DNA of 64,000 nucleotides. It comes from Polysphondylium violaceum. Lineage: Eukaryota > Evosea > Eumycetozoa > Dictyosteliales > Dictyosteliaceae. Shown here in pieces: positions 1 through 10,780 of this stretch. The notes beneath the pieces are model-generated. The model did no database searches. It was not told the DNA's origin and saw only the letters and a list, made by a program, of their open reading frames with translations. Each line of letters begins with the position of its first letter. Position 1 is the stretch's first letter. Position numbers and translations under genes: made by a program. The DNA is taken from NCBI GenBank assembly GCA_000277445.1, contig AJWJ01000022.1:1-64000 (forward strand). Direction: 5' to 3'.

Positions 1-28
1 AATTGCATTCATTTGTAAAAGTTAATTG

Positions 29-53
29 CACACGCACACACACACACACACAC
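29..53 (+). repeat. CA dinucleotide repeat in the 5' UTR of pigQ
   Basis: An almost pure CA run ends one base before the pigQ start codon. It is a simple repeat with no visible coding role. Confidence 0.8.
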
Positions 54-54
54 T

Positions 55-2846
55 ATGGATGGCAGCGGGAATGGTAGTGGTGGTATGGCATCGCCAGCAT
101 CCAATACTGCCAATGCACAGGCACAGCCACAGTCGCAAAACACAGGCAATCCATCCTTTAAACCCTACAACAAGATATTTTGGCCCAACAGATGCATAGA
201 CCAAAAGTCGGGCTATCTTGTTGGCCTCAACACAAGAAGTTTTGTCGCGTGTGTCGTTGACATCGTCACAGATGTACCTGTATGTAGTGTAGTTATCTGG
301 TAATATGCGGAGATGTATACTAATGTTCCTGACAACAATCAGTTGGAGGAGTTGGACATCATTTTAAATAAAATGTCGTTTGATAGACGCATGCTGGATT
401 GTCCGTTGGGACACTCGCCGCGAATATTGGGCGAGTGGATTGGGGCAGACAAGGCATCGCTCCCCCTGCCGCCCAATTTGCATGAGTTGGATATGTGGAT
501 ATCGATGGAGAGAACAGAGTCGGGCGATCCCTCGCTGCGAAAGATTTACTTTAACGAATACAAAATACAGACATCGTCGCAAATCGTCCTGTATGACGAC
601 ACGCCGCCCTACTACTACACCTCGATACCCATTCGATTTGAATCGATGCTGTCGATCGTGTCCAACAGTCTCAAGACAAAGTCATCGCTGTCGCAATCGG
701 CCTCCAAACTAACCAAAACCAACAACTCTGTATTTTCACCAACAACCGTCAACAACACTATAAAACCATCATCGTCGTCATCATCGTCGGGATCATCTGA
801 TTTGGAGACTACATTTAAACAAATCAATTGCTCACACGATATAAAGACAATACTGCGTGAGACTATCACCAAACACAACTCTATCAAGCAACAAAGAACC
901 CAACAAAAGATCAAACAGTTGGCGAGCAAAGCCAGCGGCAGCAGTAGCAGTAACAATAGCAGTATCAACACAGACTCATCAGACACTGATTCGGAACCCT
1001 CACCATCCTTTTTTTCAAAGACATTGTTTACGTTAAAGTTTAGGAACAAAAGAAAAGATATCAATAGCACTGCAAGCAATTCACCTTCCATAACCACTAC
1101 ATCAGCATCATCAAATAAACTAAACAGTAGTAGTCATAGTAACAACAGGAAACCAAAGAGAATAATAGATTATATTTTATCACCCATCTATCTAATAGTC
1201 ACTATAGTGCAGTTTGTATTTGATCTGATTGAAAAGATATTAAATATACCAACACCCTTTGGACCACAACTCAAACACCTCACAACCTTTGGCACACATT
1301 TAGACAACAGAGTATTTCAAATCAAACAACTATCAAAACAATGGAACCATTTAAAAGAAAAGAAATATTGGGTTTCAAACAATGATGATAGATCTTCTTT
1401 TATAGAGTATGTGTTGTTGTTGTTCTTCTGTACAGAGCATATATACTAATATTATCATAACAACAGATTTCATAATAGCGCATGGTTGATATTCAATGAC
1501 ATTCTATTGGGTATTGGAGCTTGTATATTATTAAATGTGTTTAGTCATTTTGTACTCTTAAACTTTAGTAGACTAAATCATCTCCTAAACAACAATATGC
1601 TGAAATCCCTGATCCTCTGGCTCATGGGGTGGCCAGGTGGCTTTAAATTGAATGAAAACCTCGACAACTTTTTCGGTAGATTGGTGTTATATTATATAGA
1701 TAAATGGAATTGTAAGTACAGGTAATAATAAGCACAACACGTCCAGATACTAATGATAATACACTAGTAATTACAACTACCATATCACCTCATGGAGAGA
1801 TATTTATCAAGGTGATTTGTCTGTGTGGCGTATTGGGACTATCGTTTCTCATCAGTGTTGGCATAGATCTATTCAATATTTTTACATTGCACATCTCTGT
1901 GTTTTACAGTGTCGCAGCTAGATTCTATCTACTGCAATTACTGCTACTCAAATCGTTGTGGAATTTGTTTAGAGGTGTCAAATACAATCCACTGAGAAAG
2001 AGGACCGATCATTGTGATTTCGATATCTATCAACTGTTGTTGGGCACCCTGTTGTTTACACTCATCTTTTTCTTATTCCCCACCACCGCCATCTATTATT
2101 TATTCTTTGCTCTCTTCAAGTCGGGCGTCAGTATGGTGAAGGCTATCTTTTTTTTACTCCTCCATTTCCTCAACACCTTCCCCTTGTTTAATTTACTGGT
2201 ATATTTCATCGATAAGAAATATCTACCCGGCGGTGTTGTATTCAGTTTAAAAGAAAAGAAAGATATCATTACAGTCAACAGTAGCAGTAGTAATAGTGGC
2301 AATAATAGTAGCAACGACCTATCGCCCAAACTTGGTAAACTGGCCAAAACACCGAGTATAGAGGTGACCCCAATACCCTCACCACCCACGCTATCCTCTT
2401 TGCCTATTCATACTCTGCCATCAACATCCACACCTACCAATATACAACACAATAGGAATCAGAGTGTGCCACTGTTACCCTCACTTGGCAATATACTCAG
2501 CAGTGGCGGTAATGGCAGTCAAGAGAGCAAGCTGCCCTTGTCGGCCAAAGACAGTCTTCACACCTTTACTCCTACCAGCACAACAACACCCAATACACCA
2601 CCAATCGGTAGTCAACATCGTAGAAATCAGAGTCTATCATCTGCAGCATCACCCTCTATTCCCAGAATGCCAGCCACACAGCAGCTCGAGATATCCTATT
2701 TCATTTTACAAATCAAGTCTGCCTCGCCAATCAATTTCTTTACACCAACCATTCACATGATCCAACAAGTGGTGCAGATGTATCATCCTGCCCGACTCAT
2801 CAAATCATTTTTCATGGGTGTGGAGATTGGCAAAATCAATAAATAA
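55..2846 (+). CDS. pigQ: GPI1/PIG-Q, subunit of the GPI-GlcNAc transferase
   Basis: Subunit of the ER complex that adds GlcNAc to phosphatidylinositol, the first step of GPI-anchor synthesis. Four exons give 870 aa: 55-279, 343-1406, 1467-1711, 1768-2846. All introns are GT-AG, phases agree, and each intron carries TACTAAT before the acceptor. The Gpi1 core lies at about residues 430-640. Its landmarks are LMGWPGGFKLNENLDNFFGR, then SFLISVGIDLFNIFTLHIS, FRGVKYNPLRKRTD and GTLLFTLIFFLFPTTAIYYL, with several membrane helices. The N-terminal 430 residues and a stretch near 650-790 are low-complexity Ser/Asn/Thr. The C-terminus returns to conserved-looking hydrophobic sequence ending near MGVEIGKINK. 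The chain is longer than fungal or animal relatives mainly because of the low-complexity parts. The upstream CA repeat is probably 5' UTR. Confidence 0.9.
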
Positions 2847-2972
2847 CCCAATATTGTAGTAGTAATAGTGATCACTATATCATTCATCACAGGTGTATCT
2901 TGATATATATTCATGTAAATCTATAATTAGAATGCAACTGCCAAACACAACACAGGTTTTTATATATTTCAC

Positions 2973-2982
2973 CCCACGTGGG
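2973..2982. promoter_or_regulatory. CACGTG-centred perfect palindrome
   Basis: The 10-bp palindrome CCCACGTGGG stands out in AT-rich DNA between pigQ and the RBR ligase gene, about 190 bp upstream of the RBR start. CACGTG is a known bHLH/bZIP core. Its use here is inference. The rest of 2847-3172 is T-rich tract with no gene. Confidence 0.3.
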
Positions 2983-3172
2983 ATCTTTGAATAATTGGAA
3001 ATTTTAAAAAATCTATTTTTTTCAATTTTTTATATTTTTTTAAAATTTTTTCATTATTTTTTCTTTCCCATTTTTTTCAAGGGGTCGCAGCATTGATTTA
3101 AAAAATAAAAGATATATGATCAATTATATTAATAATTGTGTGTGTATAGATATATAGATATAGATAGATAAA

Positions 3173-4973
3173 ATGGATGATAATATGTTGGCTCAGCTTG
3201 TTGATTTGGGATTTGACATCACTGTGGCCCAATTGGCACTCGAACAGACCAATGGCAAGGGATTGGATGCCGCCATAGAGTTTATTTATAGCTTTTCAGA
3301 GCCATCCAAACTGTCGAGTCAAAAGAGTAATAGTAATGTCACACCCACACCCACACCTCCATCTTCTCAACAAGAGCCTAGCGGCATTAGAAGAAGCAAC
3401 AGTAAGAATAAATCAACCTCGTTTGAACCAATTTCACCACAGGTCACTCATAAAGTGCTCAAAACATCGAGAAAGTCGGTGAAAGAGAGCGTAGACTCGA
3501 ATGTCTCTTATGAAGACAACGACACCAGTTTAGAGTATAATGACACCGATGAAGACTATGATGAAGATTACTATCAAGACGTCGATGACTATGAGTTTGA
3601 TATACCAATTCACGACGCACTCCCTAAATCAAACACTGTCATTCAGGCCAGCGACATTATCCACACCGCTTTGAAGGAGATTGAAAAGATCTCCTCCATC
3701 ACAGAAACCACTCCATCTGCCGCCACTATATTACTTCAACATTTTCAGTAAGTATAGCAGCAACAGTAGTAGTAGTTACACAAGTAATACCAAATACTAA
3801 TACTCTAATAGATGGAATGGTAATAAGCTTTTAGAGAGATTTTATGAAGACCCAGAGAGGGTCATTACTCAAGCAGGTATAAAGAAAATCAATGAGTTTC
3901 ATACAGGCAAGAATTTAAGTGACGATTGTATGATTTGTGGCGATAGTCTTGACGATAGCAATGGTTGCTATCTTTCATGCAAACACTATGCATGCAAGGA
4001 GTGTTGGGCCAACTATTTGAGAATAAAGATTCAAGAGGGCGAGTCGATTGGCATCTGTTGTCTTGGATTCAAGTGTCCCAATGTCGTGCCGGATGAGTTT
4101 ATCAATAGAGTCATCCCGGAAAACTACAACAAGTTTTTGGAAAGACTTGCCCAGACATATGTGGAAAAGAACCCCAACATGAGATGGTGTCCCACACCCA
4201 ACTGTGGTAATGCCCTCAAGGCCGAGAGCCAGGCAGAGACCACTGCCCAGTGTTCGTGCGGCTTTAGAATCTGCTTCAAGTGCAACCAAGAGTCGCACGT
4301 GCCTGCTGATTGCGCCCAAATGAAGACATGGAAAAAGAAATGCGAGGACGATTCTGAGACTGCCAACTGGATCAACGTCAACACCCAAGACTGTCCCAAG
4401 TGCCAGTCGGCCATTGAAAAGAACGGTGGCTGCAATCACATGACCTGCAAGAAATGCAAGCATGAGTTTTGCTGGGTCTGTCTCGGAAACTGGATTGGCC
4501 ACAACAAGTGCAATACATACAACAGGGAAGAAAACTCCAACAAGAGCGACACCAAGAAGCAGCTGGAGAGATACTTGTTTTACTTTCATCGTTACAACAC
4601 CCACGAACAAAGTAAAAAGTTTGAAACCAAGTTGAGAACCGATGCCGTCAACTCTATGATTGACTTTCAAAATAGAAAAGACAAGCGTTGGATCGACGTC
4701 AAATACATTGAACAATCGACCGAGGTCCTCATCCAGTGCAGAAGAACTCTCAAATACACCTATGTTTTTGGCTTTTATTTGCCAGATGGCCCAGAAAAGA
4801 ATCTGTTTGAATATCTTCAAAACGATCTTGAGAGAACCACTGAAAAACTCTCTGGTCTCTTGGAGAAAATGAATGAATCCAATTCCATGGATGTTAAAGA
4901 AATTACAAACTTGGCTTCAACTAAACTCCATCATTTATTAAGTGGTGTTGAGGAAGGTTTTTTAGGTCATTAA
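3173..4973 (+). CDS. Ariadne-type RBR E3 ubiquitin ligase
   Basis: RING-between-RING ligase that passes ubiquitin through a cysteine thioester. Two exons (3173-3747, 3812-4973) give 578 aa. Residues 1-45 look like a UBA domain. Residues 46-150 are acidic and disordered. An Ariadne-like helix runs into the exon junction (LLQHFQWNGNKLLERFY). RING1 starts near residue 233 (CMICGD...CKHYACKECW), the IBR follows near 300-365 (CPTPNCGNAL...CSCGFRICFKC), and RING2 near 386-412. The presumed catalytic Cys is about residue 399 in NGGCNHMTC. The C-terminal helical part matches the Ariadne domain (RYLFYFHRYNTHEQSKKFE). D. discoideum has an Ariadne-like gene named rbrA. Orthology is likely but I could not test it. 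Confidence 0.9.
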
Positions 4974-5052
4974 AATTATTTTGATTTATTAATCAACTCT
5001 TTGATTCTCCCCTGTGATAATTATCGTGGTGCTTTTCGCGATTTGTGTACTT

Positions 5053-5055
<3 letters not shown>

Positions 5056-5084
<29 letters not shown>
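5056..5084. repeat. Poly(A) homopolymer, 29 nt
   Basis: Uninterrupted A run just downstream of the RBR ligase stop codon, typical of dictyostelid intergenic DNA. Confidence 0.9.
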
Positions 5085-5092
<8 letters not shown>

Positions 5093-5347
5093 TCAAGGTT
5101 TATGATATAATAAAAGTGTTTTGTATTTAAATAATATTTAGTCGTACATTTGGTTTTATTATTAACCTTGTTTTTGTTAAGTAAATATTGTTTTTTAATT
5201 TTATTTGACAAAATTACTATAACGATGAAAAAAAAGAGATTTAAGTCCCTTCTTTCCTTATTATCATAACAATTTGCTACAATTATACTTTTTCTATATT
5301 ATTACTAAGGCACCAAGATTTTCATTATTTATTTAGAAAACTTTAAG

Positions 5348-5539
5348 ATGTTTTATTTCCAGTATCACCAAATTGGTAAATCAAAAGCGGGAGCAAAAGA
5401 CAGCTTTTCGGTTTTTAATCTTGGCCCGGTGAATGTTTATCTCCAAATGTTTGAAAATGGTATCACCCTTGACCCAGTTACCAATACCGATACAGCCTCT
5501 GAACATCAGGTTCTATGTAATCTAAATTCAATTCCGTAA
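5348..5539 (+). CDS. Possible small orphan ORF or gene fragment
   Basis: A 63-codon open frame with an ATG. Its interior base composition (GACCCAGTTACCAATACCG and similar) is far less AT-rich than the flanks, which suggests real or former coding sequence. The peptide (…GKSKAGAKDSFSVFNLGPVN…) matches no family I recognise. TTTATTTCCAG near the start and CAG/GTTCTATG near the end look like splice borders, so it could be an internal exon or relic of a lost gene. No partner exons were found. Confidence 0.25.
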   Translation: MFYFQYHQIGKSKAGAKDSFSVFNLGPVNVYLQMFENGITLDPVTNTDTASEHQVLCNLNSIP

Positions 5540-5972
5540 AAGAGGTAAAACGGTAAATTTGTTTGAAAAAAAATGTCTCCCACAATAATCTCAGGGTAGA
5601 TCTCTGGGATAAACACTAGTGTTATCTCAACCTACTTTAGTTGCAATTGATAGATCTTTATTCATTTTAAATATCTAATTTCTAATTAATTTTAAATATT
5701 TAAATCAAAGTATCTCAAAGTCTTGGAAATTATAAAAGCATTGTCTCCCTAACAGTGGCAGAATCTGATTGAGACTTTAAATATTTTCCATTGCTAGCTC
5801 GGTGGGCATTTCTACGGTTTTTATAATTAGACTATGAAAGATAACATTATAAAATGAAATATACCAATATGAAAATATAAATAAAAAAAATAAAAATTTC
5901 AAAAAACGAAACGAGAGAAAAAAAAAAAAAAAAAAAGAATTTTTCACTCAAATAGGAATATATATAGCTTGA

Positions 5973-8495
5973 ATGATGGATCTAAAGAGAAAGTTTGAAT
6001 CTATAGGATCAGCAAGCAGCACCAAACTATTGGTTAAAAATATACCCAAATCATTGACAAAAAACGATGCCATTGATAGATTAAAAAAGATTATACAGAA
6101 TCCAAAGGTATCAATCACCATACCTATTGTTACACCACCCGATGTAGCAGCTAAACTTGAACCTGAAACCACTATTGCCTTTCTTACATGCACTGATATC
6201 GCTTTATATCCAGCTGTAAGTATTTCGTACTCGATATGAATCATTCACACCAGGGTGTGTCAACTGTGTTATTAATATCAATTTCATACCGTCCCCCAAT
6301 AATAAAATTAGATTAAATCACTTGTGAATGGCAAACTTGTTTCAGATAAAAAGTTGGTTGTTGATTTTTATCAATCCAAGCCAATTGCACCTGTAGCTAA
6401 ACCAGTTGCTCAATCAACACCTGTAGCAGTCGTTAAACAAGAACAGAAAGAAAAAGTAGATAGTAACAATAAGAATAATAGCACTAGCAATAGTAATAAT
6501 ACTACAGAAACAGCAGCAAAGAAAGAGAAACCGGTCAAGAAGCAAAAGGTGAATAATGACGATACTAAACCAACAACAACATCAAGCAATGATCAATCAG
6601 AGGTTAAAGAAAAGGTATCAGATCAACAACAACAAGATAAATCAAAGAAACCAAATCCAAGTAAAGAAAAGAACGACAAACAACAACAAACTAAAGATGA
6701 TAATAATGACAATTCTAATAGTAGTGTTGATAATAATAAACAAGATAATAAAGAAAATAACAATGAGAATAAGAAACAACAACAACAACAACAACAAGTA
6801 AAGAAACAAGAGAATAAAAAGAAAGAAAATGAAAAGAAAGAACAACAAAAACAAGAAGGAGAACAACAAATTGAAGAAATTAAAAGAGAACCAACAGTTA
6901 GAAATAATAGAGCTGTTGTTACTAAAATTACACAACAACTTGTATCTGTATGTGTTTATTTATTTATAATCTTATAGTACATATTATTAACAACAAACAA
7001 CAAATAATCAATACATTAGTATGCAGAAGTTAAAGATTTTGTTCAATTAACCAAATCATACAATTATTTGAAAAAGATTGGAGCTAAACCAGATCATATC
7101 ACTTATGGTGTGATGTTGAATGCTTGTGTTAGATGTCAAGAATATAAAAAAGCAAGAGAGGTGTTTCAAGATGCTCTTGAAGCAGACAATACAAATGAGA
7201 TTATCTACACTACATTCCTAAAGGCATTGTGTGAAATCAATATCAAAGAGGCCAAGGAATTTATCGACAACATGTTGAAACCAGAGGCAAAGATTGCACC
7301 CAATCTTCGTACTTTTAATGCTGTCCTCCGTGCTTGTATGCGTACGGGCGATGTCGAGATTGCCCAAGTCATCATCGAGGCAATGAAGAAGGTGAACATC
7401 CAGCCAGACAGCACTTCGATAGAGTATGTGATGAAGATGTACTCTCACCATCTCATGATTCCCGCCGCATGGGAGTTGTTGGCATCGGTGTTTGAGGAAA
7501 TGGACAATCAGCTGTCGCCCATCATATTCTCGCGTTTGGCACTCGCCTCGCTCCTCCGTGGCGACATCAAGAGTGCCGTCAAGGCGTTGAGCATCACCGA
7601 CAACATCCTGACCAAGGCCCCACAGGCCATCCAGAACAGCGTCAACCACAAAAACAAGGGCAAGCTGTCAGACAAGAACAAGATCTCGTCGTCGCTGTTT
7701 GAGAGAATCAGCAGACAAGAGATCAACGAAGAGTGCGACCGTGTGCGTTCGCATCTCCACAAGCTCACCGACGCCAAGTTCAAGTCCAAGATCACCAACA
7801 TGGAGAGCTTCAACCGTATCTTTTTCATCCCACACACCTTTGAGCATGCGCTCGCCAGAACCGTCCCCGCCGCCATGATCGAGGACAAGCCCATCGGCCA
7901 CTCGAACTTGTTGTCGTTGTTCAACTCGTACAAGCCCGACGGCAGCAACAGCAACAGCAACCGTCAGCTCAAGATGGAGATTTGTTCTGGTCACGGCCAT
8001 TGGGTCACCGAGCGTGCCGGCCAGGACCTCAACGCCGACTGGATCTCTCTCGAGATTCGTTATGACCGTATCTTCCAAATCTGGAGTAAAATGATTCTCG
8101 AGTCGATCGACAACCTCTACGTCGTCGGCGGTGATGCCATGAAGTCGTTGAGAAAGGTCGTGCCCAGCGACATCCTCGACGAGGTCTACATCAACTATCC
8201 CAATCCTCCCGTGTGGTCTGGTGCCGACCGTTTGATCGATGAAAAGTTTCTCAAAGAGGTCAATCGTGTGTTGAAGAAAGACGGCACCCTTACCATTGTA
8301 ACCGATGACAAGCCCTACTCTGACCAAATCATTCAATCACTGACAAAATCTAAAAAACTAGCAAAGATCTTTAAACCTGTCAAGGACAACTATCTTATCA
8401 ATCTTTCTGAAGATTATGGTTATTCTTATTTCAACAAACTTTGGAACAATGGTCAAAGAATTAAAAGATATTGTATATATATTACTAAAGTATAA
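5973..8495 (+). CDS. RRM-PPR-TrmB fusion, putative organellar tRNA (guanine-N7)-methyltransferase
   Basis: Three exons (5973-6215, 6312-6947, 7020-8495) give 784 aa. Residues 1-105 resemble an RRM (KLLVKNIP as RNP2, TTIAFLTCTD near RNP1). Residues 110-280 are Lys/Gln/Asn low complexity. PPR-type helical repeats follow near 295-480 (KKIGAKPDHITYGVMLNACV; RTFNAVLRACMRTGDVEIAQ). A TrmB-like methyltransferase occupies about 600-760, with the SAM motif MEICSGHGHWV, then VYINYPNPPVW and GTLTIVTDDKPY. In bacterial TrmB the loop reads PDPW with an Asp; here it is PNPP, so activity is uncertain. PPR domains usually bind organellar RNA, so a mitochondrial tRNA role is inferred. I recall PPR-methyltransferase fusions being reported from protists (PPR-TGM). 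The last exon is clearly GC-richer than the rest. Confidence 0.8.
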
Positions 8496-8614
8496 AAATC
8501 ATTTTAAATAAATTAACTATCGATAAATACAAATCAATCTATATCAATTTATATCTATATCATCTATATATATCTCTGTTTTTGTACAAATCGTTCTTTT
8601 CTATTTTAAATTTA

Positions 8615-9068
8615 TTAATTAATCTTTGGGCCTGATCCTTCTGGAATTAACTATAGAGTTGGTTAGTAATCAGTGTAATAGGGATATCAGTAGTAGTAGT
8701 AGGAATAGTGTACTTACTAAACAAACATGGTTACCATTAAGTAAGATATTATCTAATTTAATTGTTTTAATTCCCTCTGGTGTATATTCACTATGATGTG
8801 GTGATGAAAAAAGAGTGTTAGTATATCAAACTAACAGTAGTTACAACGAGTAATAATAATAGTAGATACATTACTATTCAGTTACATCTTTTAAAAATAT
8901 ATTCACATAGGTATCAAAACCCAACAAAGTACCAACAAACTCTTTATCATTTTTCATTGCAATCCAAATTTTAGATCCTATACATTTTTCGATTAATTCC
9001 AATGGTAAAATCTGTGATACTTGTTCAGAAGTTGTTGTTGAAACAGATGTATTCTCTACAGTGGCCAT
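8615..9068 (-). CDS. lsm5: LSm5, U6 snRNP / mRNA-decay Sm-like protein
   Basis: Component of the LSm2-8 ring (U6 snRNA) and LSm1-7 ring (mRNA decay). Three exons on the minus strand (8875-9068, 8718-8790, 8615-8650) give 100 aa. The Sm1 motif reads [20 protein letters not shown] then [20 protein letters not shown], and Sm2 reads [20 protein letters not shown]. The length is close to that of other LSm5 proteins and the sequence ends GSGPKIN. The gene is tail-to-tail with the PPR-TrmB gene, 119 bp apart. Confidence 0.93.
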
Positions 9069-9237
9069 TGGTATTTGTTAAATATAGATTCAGATAAATT
9101 GATAAATGAAAAATAATTACAATTAGAAAAAAAAAAAAAAATAAAAAAAAAAAAAAAATAACATTCATCATTTTTGTCAGATGATCATCAATAGATAAAA
9201 GACGCGTCTAAATTATTCTAAACCAAATTTTCTTCAG

Positions 9238-9424
9238 GCAGCTTCTCTACACGCTACGAAAAGAAAAAATTGATAGTAAAATAATTGAGCCAGAGATTTA
9301 TGGATGGAGTCGAAATAGTTTAAATTATCAAATCAATCCAAAAGATCTTCATGGTAATAATTTAGATAGCTTATTGCCGAAGTTTGATCGACTGAGTTAT
9401 AATGGTGATCATACCTCAGCATAG
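9238..9424 (+). pseudogene. Exon-like orphan coding segment
   Basis: After an acceptor-like TTTTCTTCAG, one frame stays open for about 60 codons to a TAG. It reads LRKEKIDSKIIEPEIYGW and continues to DRLSYNGDHTSA. Codon composition resembles real exons here, unlike the flanks. There is no in-frame ATG and no upstream donor or exon that I can find before LSm5. It is best read as the last exon of a lost gene or a displaced fragment. No family was recognised. Confidence 0.3.
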
Positions 9425-9748
9425 AAATCTACATTATTTTATTATAATTTATTATGATTGTCATTATTATTATCTTTAAGTGGTTGACTATTATCTGTTG
9501 GCTTTTTTGAAATGACAATCATTGTATATAGTCTTGCTCTAATTCTTTTAAAATTAAAAAGGGCGACTATAAATAAAACAATATGTTTGTTGACATACAC
9601 ATATATTAAAATTATACAACCACCACCAGAAATCTATTAAACTGTTTTTATTCAAGTGACAATGATCACAATAGATAATTAAAATCAAAATACAAACAAG
9701 ATGCTTTACTTGATTTGGGATCCATCACCACACCCATTTAAAATATCA

Positions 9749-9772
9749 ATATATATATATATATATATATAT
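9749..9772. repeat. AT dinucleotide repeat
   Basis: About twelve AT units in intergenic DNA. Confidence 0.85.
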
Positions 9773-9969
9773 GTTTTTTGAATACATAATACTAAAATGA
9801 TACCACACTTTGGTGCAATCTATACCTCAAAAAGCGCGTAAAATATTTTTATTATTGCTCGGATAAAATTGGGGATGATATCTGTAATAAGTAGTATCAA
9901 TCACATATGGATATGTAAATAATAAAAATCAAAATTCACACACTCACACTCACATAGATACCCCACCAC

Positions 9970-9988
9970 CACTCTATTTTATAGAGTG
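9970..9988. other. Short perfect hairpin, CACTCTAT/ATAGAGTG
   Basis: Eight-base arms flank a TTT loop. The flanking ACCAC and GTGGT could extend the stem with a bulge. There is no gene nearby on either side, and its function is unknown. Confidence 0.4.
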
Positions 9989-10780
9989 ACCATGTGGTAC
10001 GTATAAGTGAAAATATCAATGACTCCAATTCCAATAACCTTATTTATTGCTATTGATGTATGTATATATAAATTGGTATCACCAATATTTTTTATATAAA
10101 CTAGTGTTTGTGATTTATTTTTATCACCCCTACTCAACAACTTTAGATGGGAAAAAAACCCACACTTTTATTCACACACATATTTTGACATATACCCCCC
10201 ATTCACAATTCTCACTTGAATCCAGACACAAAACACCCATATACAATAACAGCAACTACTACTCTTCTTCTACTGCCACAACTACTTATACCACAATATA
10301 TACCCTTTTATAGGTTTTTTAATCACACACTCACACACCCATACAATTAAATGCAATACTATATACAATACAATAAAATACAATAAAATACACACTATAC
10401 CTCCCTTTAATTTGAATTTCAATAACAATATTAAATATTAAAACGTTTATTATTAAATAAATATTTAATCAATTTTTTTTGTTGGGGCAGTTTAATGAAT
10501 AGATAAATTTGTTTTTTTAATGATTTGAATTATCTACCACCACATCATCATCAAACATCTCTATCTATAATCAAATCATTTATTATCTTGTTGTTGGTTG
10601 TGTTGAAATACGAATATCTTTTCCTAATTTTTTTTTTGGTGTGGGCAGTTAATTTATTTTCCTTTTTGATTTTCACTTTTTTCCCTATCTGTTTGTGTTT
10701 GTCTTTTCTGTCATACCGCATCAAGTAAAAATCTATATATCTAAAAATATATAAATCGAAAAAATATATATACATATAAA

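Larger units (their letters stand above)
4974..5972. other. Intergenic region with A29 tract and weak coding-like segment
   Basis: About 1 kb lies between the RBR ligase and the RRM-PPR-TrmB gene. It holds a 29-base A run (5056-5084), a coding-like patch at 5348-5539, and a small inverted-repeat cluster at 5594-5637 preceded by TCCCACAA. The segment 5860-5945 is almost pure A. No tRNA-like fold was recognised. Confidence 0.6.
9069..10780. other. Gene-poor 1.7-kb region
   Basis: AT-rich DNA between LSm5 and the secreted-protein gene. It contains an exon-like orphan (9238-9424), an AT dinucleotide repeat (9749-9772), a hairpin (9970-9988), and long C/A-rich pyrimidine-poor stretches. Short open frames near 10047-10313 and 10525-10775 have no coding-like composition and were not accepted. 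The last few hundred bases are presumably the promoter of the gene at 10781. Confidence 0.6.

Noticed and set aside
615-1097. Long antisense open frame over pigQ
   Set aside because: It is the reverse reading of Ser/Thr/Asn codon repeats, giving poly-Leu and poly-Asp. The plus strand is clearly coding.
3975-4820. 281-codon antisense frame over the RBR ligase
   Set aside because: Generated by codon bias of the opposite strand; the sense frame carries the zinc-binding pattern.
5748-5830. Resemblance to U4 snRNA (CAGTGGCAG … CATTTCTACGG)
   Set aside because: Only short scattered matches; the stem structure and Sm site could not be placed.
10047-10728. Two short plus-strand open frames in the 10-kb spacer
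   Set aside because: Composition is that of AT-rich spacer, with no ATG context, splice sites or family match.
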